Of a DNA stretch of 64,000 nucleotides, positions 21,833 through 31,986 are shown piece after piece. Within the stretch, counting starts at the first letter, position 1. Every line of letters starts with the position of its first letter. The stretch covers positions 50,368,750 through 50,432,749 of the forward strand of contig CM049318.1 in assembly GCA_026874595.1 (NCBI GenBank), in the 5' to 3' direction. Position numbers and translations under genes: made by a program. This stretch comes from Sipunculus nudus. Taxonomy: Eukaryota; Annelida; Sipuncula; Golfingiida; Sipunculidae. Under the pieces are notes generated by a model, which saw only the letters and a program-made list of their open reading frames with translations, did not search any database and was not told the origin of the DNA.

Positions 21833-23366
21833 TAAATGCATGGTGTTATGGATGAAACTCTAATTTAAGCCGAGAGGTTGGCCGGAGAATTTTCGAAGAA
21901 TTTGATATGTTAAATAAAATCATTTTTATATGAAAATATATATTATGCTGAACATCGCCATTTAAAGTTGCCCTCCGTACCCGTGAATCCACCAGTAAAG
22001 GAACCTGTTATAATTTTTCCAGTGAGACAGTCACTGCGTTCAGTCAGTGTGTTAAACCCGGATCCCACTCCGGATCCCGGAACCCAATAAAAATTTGTAA
22101 TTCTTAAACTCTCATGGTAATTTGTCCAGATATTTTAGCATAATCGTATCTAAAAACATATTTTATATTATGTTTGGTTAAAACATAAAAAATAGTCTGT
22201 TTTGCAACAAAATTTGATAAAAAAAACACTTACGGACCCTGGGGCATGGACCTCACGGATTACACGGACCCCGTTTCCTCGTTGTTTTACCATTTCTTTA
22301 GTACATACATGTATTTGACATCACGTTTAGCCATGACACATTTGTGATTTATTATTGTGTTAGTATCTGTATTTTTACATTTCTGTCACAGTTTTTATTC
22401 ATAATTTTATATTTGCTATTTATTTCATTTGTGTAGCGTTTTAAAAAGTATTATAATTTAAAACATATACAAAATCATTATTTTGGAACCTGTAGTTGCT
22501 TGAAATGCAAGTAATCAACAATTCCTTTCGGTATTTATATTATTGCCAACTTTAAAATTGCATGGTTGTTATGAACGGAGCACGAAACCTGTTGTTATGT
22601 GGAAGTGCTCTGATATATCAGTCTCAGGTCCACTCAACTGTTAGTGCACTTCAAATTAAATCTCCCCCACTGTGTCCGCACTATTATATTTTCATTTAAA
22701 ATAACAAATATTATATTTACTTTTTAGTGTGTGACATGAGTGCTATTTTTGTCCTCTTTTAGTCATGAATAAAAATTTGAGCGGTGGTTACTGGGGTCCG
22801 TCAAAATTGAACAGTTGGCAAATTCAAGTAAATGAGGTTCGAAATATTTTTGTAATTATAAATATTTCAGTGAATCAGTCATTTACAAATGTGCAACATT
22901 TAGGGACTTTGCTCTGTCTTACATCAACAATAGTGGTGTTTTTATCGATATAAATAATGGAAAATGAGGAAATAGGTTTATGGGGTCTGGGGACCGAGGG
23001 GTTCGGGTTTTACACACTACCCTGCATTCACTACCACTCGGAAAATTTTCATTCTTTGAAAGATCCCCCTTTTGAGCATTTTCCTCACGCGAGATCTCCT
23101 TGTGCACAATAGACCTTTTCGCTGCGCGGAGGTTGCCTTTTGAGAAGGGATCACCGATGGGGATTATTTCGGGCCGGTCACCACGAAATGTGAGAAAACC
23201 CCAGATAGGGCCCCCGTGGTAAAACTGTCCCACCATCACACACCCTATGGCCATTGTGTTACCGGGCCCAAAGACACAAAGAAAAGAGGCGCCCGCAGGG
23301 GGGCAATATTAAAATTATTAATTATGCAGGTAATACGCAAATATTGCAAAAAAAAGGGGGCGGAAT
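21833..23366. other. AT-rich non-coding stretch
   Basis: No gene or domain is readable in either strand. A small inverted/direct motif CGGATCCCACTCCGGATCCCGGAACCC occurs in part at about 22060-22085. From 22970 to 23330 the base composition rises in GC and reads like decayed sequence of an unknown element. Chance ORFs here have no support. Confidence 0.4.
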
Positions 23367-23485
23367 CTCTTTGGACAAACCCAGAGCATATGTATGTCGA
23401 AAATTACGGCAATCCGTACGGCGGTATCAGAGGAGATACGGAAAATCACAAAAATGGCCTTACGCTATTAATATATAGATCCATG
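23367..23485 (+). mobile_element. Second copy of the ATTAATATATAGATCC 3' end
   Basis: This segment matches 21725-21832 along its length and ends at the same word, CTTACGCTATTAATATATAG. Sequence left of it is unrelated to the first copy, so only the 3' part is shared. Confidence 0.55.
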
Positions 23486-23961
23486 TACAGCCGTCTTTAT
23501 ATACCCACAGAGAGCTGTATACCTGTGATTGTAAACATTGCCTGGCATGAGGAATATCTAAAATCATAAATCTACATTTTTTAAAAGCTTTTAAAAAGCA
23601 TTCTTGTCAATCTTAACCATAGATAACCTGAAATCTAAAGGTCTAGAGGTATGATGTAACAGATGCTGATGAACTGGTGCAAGGCTAGATGTATCTGCTT
23701 CACACAGCTAACATATATGGTATAATGACTCAATTCAATCTTTTTAATTCAGCCAAAATTCTTTCTTTGGAACCATTAAAGACAATTATTTTAAGAATTA
23801 TTCAGGGGATTATTCTTGTAAAATATTAAACAAACTGGCCTCATTGGCGTCAGTCAAAAAATGTTTCGCAGGTTTATAATTCGTATGGAAAAATACAGCA
23901 AAATGGCAAAGTTAAGCTTCCAATAACTCAGCCAAAAATCACTGAACCAAAACCGGCTCAC

Positions 23962-26640
23962 TTGTATATCCAAAGAGAGGACACTGATTCTAGTAGGGAC
24001 TCTGACAATCTGTATATCCACAGGTCAGATGTTGAAGAGCTTAGTGTATTAAGACAAGACTCGGATGATAATGACATGCCAACGTTGAGCATGATAAGAA
24101 CACCAAACTCACAATGTGGAGACCTAAGTATGCCAACGTTGTATCCACTATGGGCTACGGACGCATCGCCGCCGCCGAGCAGGTCCAAAGACTTATACTC
24201 TGGTCAAGATGAAGAGTTATTCTGTGGTCAAGATTACAATACGGGAGACATGTTGGATCAGACAAGTGAAAAAGACCATGAACTGTCAGGTGACCTTGAC
24301 AGACAGACAATAACCATTGTGTCCCCGGCCTGTTGGATTTCACGAGCAATATTCCCCGGTTGGCCTTGGCACCGAGTGATAATGACATGTCATCTTGTCA
24401 TTTATCTGCTGGAGGTGACATGTTCAGTGGTGATTGGGACGATGTTCTATTCTCAAACAAATACGATACACGAGTGTTGGACAAAGAGACTGACGACAAG
24501 AACGAAGCGGTTCTGATTGTGTCTAGCGACTCGGAACACACTGTTTGAGTGCAGCGACTCAGACCGACCTGGTCCATCGGGACTTTCCGATGTGGACGAT
24601 TTATGTCTTCCTGAAGGAGACGAATCCGAGGGTTCATACAAAAAATCCAGGAGGCCGCCACGTGTGACGAAACGTGGCGAGGCATGTGTTAGGATCGGTT
24701 TCAGATCCAACCGAACATGTCCAGTTCCAGGCTGCAGGGGACAAGTGCGCTGGCTGAAGAGGCACCTGGACCAATGCCACATTGATCTGCCCCCGTGGCG
24801 TAAGCAGCATTACATCCAAGAGGAACTGGACAGTCGGATCCCGGGAAAGCGAACCTACAGAAGGTTTGTATACCCAAAATGGTGGGGCAAGTAGTACTCA
24901 TTGCCAGTTATGTTGTTGGTGGTTATGTGTATGGCTCCTGTGACGTCGTAAATATTTCATGTGTGCAAAGCTGAAAGAAGCAAAACATGATAAACTGAGC
25001 TTGAGGTAGACTTGAAAAAATATAGAAATAAATCTATTAATGAGAGGCAGCCTTTGAATGAATTGGTATCGTATATTATCGGTGATAAAATCATGCGACT
25101 GATATCTGAGAGTAACGTATGCTTTCAGATACCTGTGCCCCATGTGTGGATTGTCGCTGACCCGTCTGGACCAGCATCTGATCCGGGTGCATAGGCTGGA
25201 AAAAGGGTCCACCTATTTCAACGAAATGTATAAGGCAAGAGTGTGAAACCATCGTGAGATACTTGGAATCCAGCACGGTGAGGAAAGCTGAGGAGTCAGT
25301 ACGTGGTTGGGCAGAACTGCTGGAAAAAGACAAAACCTCAGCTGCGTATGCCAACGCGAGGAATCATCTCCTGCTAAGAACTATCATATTGAACGCCAAG
25401 CGTGCTGGGGATGTGTGCAACCTCACGATGTCCTAATACGGACAAGCCAAGCACGAGAACGACAAACACATTTTCTTTGTAAGTGCCGCTTTTACCGGGT
25501 TATTTTCTCATATACATATGAGAAAAAAAACAAATCTCTAAATACCTGTCTGGTTTTTCAGGTGTCGGCTCACAAGGTCCAGGCGAGCACCACCTGCAGA
25601 GTTAACTTTTACGGGCCGCTGTGGAATGTACTGGAGACATATGTCGAAGACGTGCGCCCTGAGACAACTAGCGAGTATGTCTTCACGTCAAAAAACGGCC
25701 TCCAGATGACAGCTTCCTCACTTAACAAGGCGCTGAACACGGCCTGGGCTCAGTTTGGCCAGGAAGAAGGGATCGAGGTGCCCAGGGTAACCACGTCTTT
25801 ATTCAGGAAGACCGCCGTCACCCTGGTGAGTCGCTTTCCCTTTGAGAGGTAAGCAAAATGTTGTGGACAATATTATTAACACTGTCTGAATAAAACTTGT
25901 CGTTTCTTTACAGATCCGACGGTACGGAGCTTCTGTTGAGCAAAGAACCACACTGGCGGCGCATATGGCCCATTCGCTCAAGACGGCCGAGACACACTAC
26001 GACGTCAGCCAAGGTGTTGAGGACACGATGTCCGCAACGGCCCAGCTGAGGAGACTGTATTCACAAGACCCTGAATACCAGTCTGATGATGGAGGAGAAG
26101 AATCCCCTGATGAAACGCTGGAAGGGCCTCCTCCAGATGACGCTGGGAGTGAGAGCGTCGCTGCTGGGAGTGAGAGCGTTGCTGCTCTGAGTGAGAGCGT
26201 CGCTGCTGGGAGTGAGAGCGTCGCTGCTGCTGGGAGTGAGAGCGTCGCTGCTGGGAGTGAGAGCGTCGCAGGTTCAGCTATGCCTTGCGGACCAGAAGGA
26301 GATCATGAGCCGGACAGCCAAGCTGCCAGGGCGGATGATGTCGGGGCCGCACCGCATCAGACCGTAAGGCGAAGGGCACCTGTATGGGAGCAAGAAGATG
26401 TGGATCTTCTTCACGAGGCTTGCCGTGATTATATAAATGCAAGAACAGATCCAGAGTGTAAGCTGAAAACGACGCAGAAAGATGTAATTGCTATTCTGCA
26501 AAAGTCTGGTGCCAATTACAAAACCTTGCTTGATTGATTTACACCGGTAAAGTTGGCAAGCAAGGTGAGACATTTAATTTTAAAGGGCAAAAAAGAATTT
26601 GCAGTGGAACTCAGAAATAATCATGTTGCCATTTGGTGGC
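23962..26640 (+). pseudogene. Zinc-finger tyrosine recombinase gene, copy A (spliced, decayed)
   Basis: The gene is built like copy B at 32.2 kb. The first coding exon (to 24890) has an acidic N-terminus with MPTL..P.W repeats and a C2H2-like finger C-x4-C-x10-H-x4-H (CPVPGC...HLDQCH, about 24720-24780). The donor is GTAGTA and the acceptor TTTCAG (25128); the join restores K-Y-L-C-P-M-C and a second finger, C-x2-C-x8-H-x4-H. Recombinase blocks are in exons ending 25478 (LRTIILNAKRAGDVCNLTM), 25562-25825 (FRKTAVTL) and 25914 on (RRYGA, then AHSLKTAETHY). Introns 25479-25561 and 25826-25913 are GT-AG and keep frame. Frameshifts near 24330, 24540 and 25240 and a TGA at 26534 break it. Crypton-like ancestry is inferred. 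Confidence 0.75.
26143..26272 (+). repeat. Coding minisatellite (SESVAAG)n in copy A
   Basis: Inside the last exon of copy A, six units of 18-24 bases based on GGGAGTGAGAGCGTCGCTGCT encode repeated S-E-S-V-A-A-G. The repeat stays in frame despite unit-length differences, all multiples of three. Copy B has instead two short E-S-D-D-V repeats at the corresponding place. This region is a flexible acidic linker between the recombinase and the C-terminal W-x2-E domain. Confidence 0.85.
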
Positions 26641-28540
26641 GAAAGAACAGACAAAAGTAAAGCGAGCTGGGATTGAAACAAATGAATCAGATATGATCAT
26701 GTTGCCCTTTGGTGGAGAAAGAACTCGCAAAAGACAAAAGTAAAGCGAGCTGGGATTGAAACAAATGATAAGAGTTAAAAGTAATTGTTTCCCCTGTAAA
26801 GAGAATACAGTGCTTTCCAAAGCTTGGGCTGTGAACACATGTGCGTATCAGGAGCAGGTGATCTCCATGGACAGAAAAGCTTTGATGTTACTGATGATGA
26901 CACGGAAAGTGACATGCGAAATAGGGGCGGAATCGAAGGTCTTGAGAGGAGGGTACGATTCAAATGAGCAGTGCGGGTGGGCGGCCGCTTACATGTTACA
27001 AACAACAAGTATTCACTTATCAAACGTGAAGCACGGACCATGAATATGTGTGGAGATCAGGAGATCTAAAAAAATCTAAAGATTTGACAATGAAGAAAAA
27101 ATGATAAGGATATCCTGTTAGGGGGATAAACCGTAATTGGTTCCTGTGTATAAGGGAAGAAGTAATTCCCGAAGCTTGTACTGTGAACATACGTGCGGAT
27201 CAGACGAAGGTGATCTCCACACGAATTATAGCGAGCTGGGAACAAAAATGATAAGAATATGAAACGTAATTGCTCCCTGTGTTAGTGGGAAGAAGACAAT
27301 TTACAAAGCTCACCAGAGGCACAAATGAGTATGGTGATGAGGAGATGGGTATCTCCAGCGTAAGAATGTATACTTACTTGATGTTACTGATAATGACACT
27401 GAAAGTGACATGCGAAATAGGGGCGGAATCGAAGGTCTTGAGAGGCAGGTACGATTCCAATGAGCGGTGCGGGTGGGTGGCCGCTTCCATGTTACAAACA
27501 ATAAGCATTCATTTATCAAACGTGAAGCACGGACCATGAATATGTGTGGTGATCAGGAGATGGTAATCTCCAGTGTAAATCAAAAGGTAGAGGGAGTATA
27601 GGACGTTTTCGCCGAATAAGGCCATAACTCAGAGGGCGGCCGAGACGACGTCCAAAAGCACACAGGACACAGCTCGAATTTGGTGACATGTGGGACACTC
27701 GTAGTGTGGACGAACTATGTAGAAATCAGAGAAGACTGATCTCAAGTGTGAAAATATTTCACGGCGATGAGAGCCGTTCCAGTTCGAGCATGCCGAACGC
27801 ACACAGTTTTTAGAGACGATTTTGAAACACGGACCGTTTACAAAGTTGATGGTAAAGAGACCGAGCTCGTCTCTTGTACTAAGAAAATGAGGGGTTTCAA
27901 GCAGAGACTCAGAGATTGTGTATATAAACAGACGAAACTTTGATGTTACTGATGATGACACTGAAAGTGACATGCGAAATAGGGGCGGAATCGAAGGTCT
28001 TGAGAGGAGGGTACGATTCCAATGAGCGGTGCGGGTGGGCGGCCGCTTACATGTTACAAACAATAAGCATTCATTTATCAAACGTGAAACACGGACCATG
28101 AATGTGTGTGGTGATCAGGAGATGGTAATCTCCAGTGTAAATTAAAAGGTAGAGGGAGCAAAGGACGCTTTCGCCGAATAAGGCCGTAACTCAGAGGGCG
28201 GCCTAGACGACGTCCAAACCCACACAGGAGACACACAGCTCGAATTTGGTGACATGTGGTGACTTGTGGGACACTCGTAGTGTGTACGAACTGTGTAAAA
28301 CAGAGATGACTGATCTCAAGTGTGAAAATATTTCACGGCGGTGTGGGCAGTTCAAGAGGAAAGAAGCAATTAACAAAGCTCAGCAGAGGCACAATTTAGG
28401 GGCGGAATCGAAGGTCTTCAGAGGAGGGATCGATTCCATTGAGCGGTGCGGGTGGGCGCCCGCTTAGATGTTACAAACGATAAACATTCATTTATCAAAC
28501 GTGAAACACGGACCATGAAACTGTATGGTGACAACCAATA
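26641..28540 (+). repeat. Tandem array downstream of copy A with GGAATCG/CGATTCC sites
   Basis: A 76-bp duplication (AAAGTAAAGCGAGCTGGGAT, 26652 and 26735) is followed by larger units. The block TGACATGCGAAATAGGGGCG ... GCACGGACCATGAAT occurs at about 26911-27043, 27399-27540 and 27960-28102, and partly at 28396-28520. The segment 27380-27780 is repeated at 27940-28340 (period about 560). Each unit has a 34-bp inverted-repeat site followed by GAGCGGTGCGGGTGGGCGGC. Related units, in the same orientation, fill 41.1-43.45 kb. No protein is encoded. Confidence 0.75.
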
Positions 28541-29045
28541 TGTCACGAAACGTTGAGAGGCACGTGGTAGGTTAGGTTCGGTTTCAGATCCAACCGAACA
28601 TGTCCAGTGGAAGCCTGATGGGGACAGGTGCGCTGGCTGAAGAGGGACCTGGACCAATGCCACATGGATGTGCCCCCGTGGCGAAAGGAGCCCTATATCC
28701 AATAGGAATTGGACAGTCGGATCCCGGGAAAGCGAACCTACAGAAGGTTCGTATACCCAAAATGGTCGGGCAAGTATTATTCATGTTCAGAAATATTGTT
28801 GGTGGTTATGTATGGTTATGTGTATGGCTCCTGTGACATCGTAAATTTTTCATGAGTGCAAAGCTGAAGGAAGTATAACAAAATGAAAAAAGCTGGAGGT
28901 AGACATGAAAAATATATCAATAAATCTATTAATGAGAGGCAGCCTTTGAATGAATTGGTATCGTATATTATGGTTGAAACTATCATGCAACCCAAATCTG
29001 AGAGTAACATATGCTTTCAGATACCTGTGCCCGATGTGTGCTTGA
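28541..29045 (+). pseudogene. Recombinase gene fragment, copy C
   Basis: This segment is a close copy of 24660-25145 in copy A, including the whole first intron, the GGCAAGTA donor and the CTTTCAG acceptor. It starts in the upstream part of the first finger and ends just after ATACCTGTGCCC.ATGTGTG of the second finger. The first finger is damaged: GTTCCAGGCTGCAGGG in A corresponds to GTGGAAGCCTGATGGG here, so the second cysteine is lost, and a TAG appears further on. Because it carries the intron, it arose by DNA duplication, not by retroposition. Confidence 0.8.
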
Positions 29046-30100
29046 CAACTGGTCCCGTCCCCGGTTTCATCACTTAAGGTTATACCTTTCTCACGCAAGC
29101 TCCCGCTTGCATATGCTTTAGCCGCAAAAGGTTTTCCGGACGTCCAAGTTTAAGCCTACTTTTAATTTTTCATGCTTGGTAATTTCGATCTTTGCCTTCA
29201 AGAGATAAGCCCTTCAAGCAGTGTCACTTAATTTTTCAAACGCCGTTTTTATGTTCCGGGACCCACGAGGATGCTCTTTGGTCACCAACACTGTGTCAGG
29301 TTTTAATCTGAAGCCTCTGGGACCTGTTTGAAATTTTACACCTTTTCACAAAGGTCAGTGGGACGTTAAGAAATTGTTTTCCAGAAATGAAATTTCCCTT
29401 AAGTGACAGGCAAAATTCCAAACTTGACCCCCACAAGAGGTCCTGTTCTTGGGCCGATATCAGTTTGCCAGGACCAAACATTTGCCCCCACCCTTAAGTG
29501 ACGAAAACGATGATCATCCAGACTCTAGGAGGTGGCGCCCCCTACAGGCAAGAAAGATTTCTGGAAAAGCCTAACGGGGATGTCACTTAAGGAAAAAGGT
29601 GTCACTTAGACAGTTATAACCGTTTTTGGGATGATGACGTCACTTGACCTCCAGGGGTCAATAAGGTCATTGGGTGCAAACCAAGCACTTTTAGGATTGT
29701 TTGCCGAGACTTTTTAGCATTTTGTCAAAGTTTGACCCCGATAACTGAAAAATATGTGATCGTGTCACTTATGAAGAAGGGCGGGAAAGTTGACCTGAAA
29801 ATCGCCTCACTGTCCCTGCGGCTATCCCGGCCTGAGGCACCCATTTCTCGGAGGTTGGCGCCCGCCCACTGAGAGTGTTGTCCACTAACACCCCAACTGA
29901 CCAGATTTTAGCAAAATTTTTAAAGTTTTAAAAACCTAAAATTTTCGTATCGAGACAATCCTTGCAGCGTTCAGGAAGCTCATAAACCCTCTTTTGGATG
30001 ACACAATCACTCTGACCCCCTCCGATTCATGGCCACCTGAACTAACCAGATTCCCAAGACTTTAAGCCATATTTGTGGGAGCAGTGTGAAATGACTTTGT
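29046..30100. other. No gene; scattered GTCACTTAAG words
   Basis: No ORF with support is present. The words GTCACTTA(A/T/G) or the complement AAGTGAC occur at about 29223, 29397, 29490, 29582, 29601, 29637 and 29764. The same word is the core of the repeats at 44.7-48.8 kb. A GGTGGCGCCCCCTACAGG block is at about 29530. Confidence 0.45.
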
Positions 30101-30104
30101 TTTA

Positions 30105-30890
30105 TGCATATTGGCTGTAAACCTGATCAAATAAGACCAAAATAAAGTTCCTCTGGCTAAAAGTTTTCAAATGATGTCCAAAAAGCAAATTTTTGGCTAT
30201 AGTGAAAATTGGAAATTTCAATCCAGCCTGGATTCCATAATAATAGGAGTAGGATCGAATGGCTTGCATTCCTAATGGCCTGGGTGAGGGCTTTCCAGGG
30301 ACACCCCAACCAGGGCCCTTTGTTTGTTATTTTTTGGTGCTTGGGTCCTGAAATCTCCTTTGCAGGGTATATGTGAGAAAAAGGTGTTTTTGACAGTTTT
30401 GGGGGGTCTGAAATCTGCCATTGTGGGAGCAGGTTCAAATGGCTTGGCATTTTGTATATTGGGTCTAAACCTGACTAAATGAGACCAAAATGAAGTTCCT
30501 GTGGCTAATAATTTTCAAATGATGTCCAAAATGCAAATTTTTGGCTATAGTGAAAATTGGAAATTTCAATGCAGCCTGGATTCCATAATAATGGGAGTAG
30601 GGTCAAATGGCTTGGATTCCTAACTGGCCTGGGTGAGGGCTTTCCAGAGACACCCCAACCAGGGCCCTTTGTTTGATATTTTTTGGTGCTTGCGTCGTGG
30701 AAGGTCCTTTGCAGGGTATATGTGAGAAAAATGTGCTTTTTGACAGTTTTGGGTGGTCTGAAATCTGCCATTGCGGGAGCAGGTTCAAATGGCTTGGATT
30801 CCTGACTGGCCTGGGTAAGGGCTTTCCAGAGACATCCCAACCAGGGCCCTCTGTTTGATATTTTTTGGTGCTTGGGTCGTGGAAGGTGTG
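30105..30890 (+). repeat. 357-bp tandem repeat, two full units and a part
   Basis: Full units begin at about 30110 and 30468 (AAACCTGA.(C/A)AAAT.AGACC). A partial unit covers about 30778-30888 and shares GCAGGTTCAAATGGCTTGG with the others. Shared internal text includes GTGAAAATTGGAAATTTCAA and CCCAACCAGGGCCCT. The unit ends differ, and both strands show only chance ORFs. Confidence 0.85.
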
Positions 30891-31242
30891 ACTAATAATG
30901 AGCCGTGAACATGAACTCCGATTCTAAAAGTGCCAGGGACAATCTGAAAAGGGATGATAATAGGCCGTGAAGGATGGTCAGTTTGACATCAGAAGTGGAC
31001 ACGAGTCACGCCTGTAAATATGGGAAATGTGCAGTGAAGCGTTTCCGTGTTTCACCGGGACCCAGGGGTCAGTCAATTGGGTCGACCGCGGGAAAAAGAT
31101 CGTCCTCGGGAAACTTTCGTCATTAAGAAAGCCAGGGATAATTGAATCGGTGATTATGAAGGGATGGGATTGAGTGTTAGTCCGACACACTGAACGAACA
31201 TTAGGCGTGCGTCAAAATAGAAAGAGACAAGAAAATAAAAAT

Positions 31243-31290
31243 AAAGGGGTCAAGAACCCAGATCCGGCACGCCGGCGCTATATTTAGAGG
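31243..31290 (+). promoter_or_regulatory. TATA-type promoter block shared with the rDNA-like block at 44.1 kb
   Basis: GGGGTCAAGAACCCAGATCC followed by GGCACGCCGGCGCTATAT and TTAGAGGGAG is nearly the same as the reverse complement of about 44123-44170 (GGGTCAAGATCCCAGGTCC, the identical 18-base GC/TATA core, ATGTGGGAAG). At 44.1 kb this core lies about 280 bases upstream of an 18S rRNA 5' end, so it may be a Pol I promoter. Here it points toward recombinase copy B, about 0.9 kb downstream. Confidence 0.55.
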
Positions 31291-31381
31291 GAGCAGTCCG
31301 CAGCAAACAACTTTCGTTGGCTCGATTTCATTATGCTTCAACATAATGCTTGGGTATACACTTGTCTGCTGGACTGCTCCC
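31289..31381 (+). other. Stem-loop just after the promoter-like block
   Basis: GGGAGCAGTCC at 31289-31299 pairs perfectly with GGACTGCTCCC at 31371-31381. A smaller hairpin, ATTATG/CATAAT, lies inside at about 31330-31347. The stem begins about 9 bases after the TATAT core, so it would be at the very 5' end of a transcript from that promoter. Function is unknown. Confidence 0.6.
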
Positions 31382-31958
31382 TGTGGCGGCAGCGTTGACA
31401 CTGGTGCACGCTGCTTTATTTTTAAAGCGTGGGCCGAGTCTTGTTTTAATAAATGCCGTCCGCGAAAAAAAAATGGGAAACCCCTATAATCAAGAGCCAG
31501 GTATAAAACTGGTCGAGGTTTCCTTTGCGGCTGTCAATGAGGGCCATTCTGCAGGCACCCATTAACAGACAAGCAAATTACACAACTAAGTCAAATGTCC
31601 TTGGACCGGCGGAAAGACGCAGTTCACAGTGTGTGACCTGAAGCCCGCCTAGAAATTCCGCAGCTAAAATTATGAAACATGAGAGATATGAGCTGGGATA
31701 AGAGACATCGGCGCTTTCTGCGCAACGGAATACTGGGGCACCTTCGCGGTGGCAAATTCTCTGGGTAATTTGCTAGCCGTTAATTTTGATCTATGCCTCT
31801 GCATTGTGCAGAGAATTTCTGAAGGCAATCAGTTCTCGAATGATTCTGATAAAAAAGCCAACGTGCAGAGCTGGGATAAGCTGACCCACACATTTACCTT
31901 CTGTGCAAGAAACTGAGATCCAGCAGAGAGGTACATGTGCTGCCTTTTAGTCAAACCA

Positions 31959-31986
31959 TATAAAGGAGCTTCATCACAGCTAGCCA
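31959..31986 (+). promoter_or_regulatory. TATAAA box with initiator for recombinase copy B
   Basis: TATAAA at 31959-31964 is followed 22 bases later by GCCAGTTGCACT, with an initiator-like A at 31986. Transcription from here would give a short 5' exon ending at the GAG|GTAAGC donor (32151/32152), spliced to TTTTCAG|GATAAACT (32210/32211). This places the main ATG (32219) eight bases into exon 2. Confidence 0.5.

Noticed and set aside
23962-24548. A start codon for copy A at 23962
   Set aside because: The frame there opens with TTG; the first in-frame ATG is at about 24076 and the true 5' end seems to be missing.
26929-28437. tRNA-like or histone 3' hairpin for the GGAATCG/CGATTCC site
   Set aside because: No A and B boxes, no cloverleaf arms, and the loop of 20-23 bases is too long for the histone hairpin.
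30157-30858. Minus-strand ORFs of about 100 codons
   Set aside because: They mirror the 357-bp tandem repeat and recur once per unit without domain signal.
31350-31565. Protein-coding exon upstream of copy B
   Set aside because: Short frame over the stem-loop and a poly-A stretch, no motif, and no in-frame link to the main ORF.
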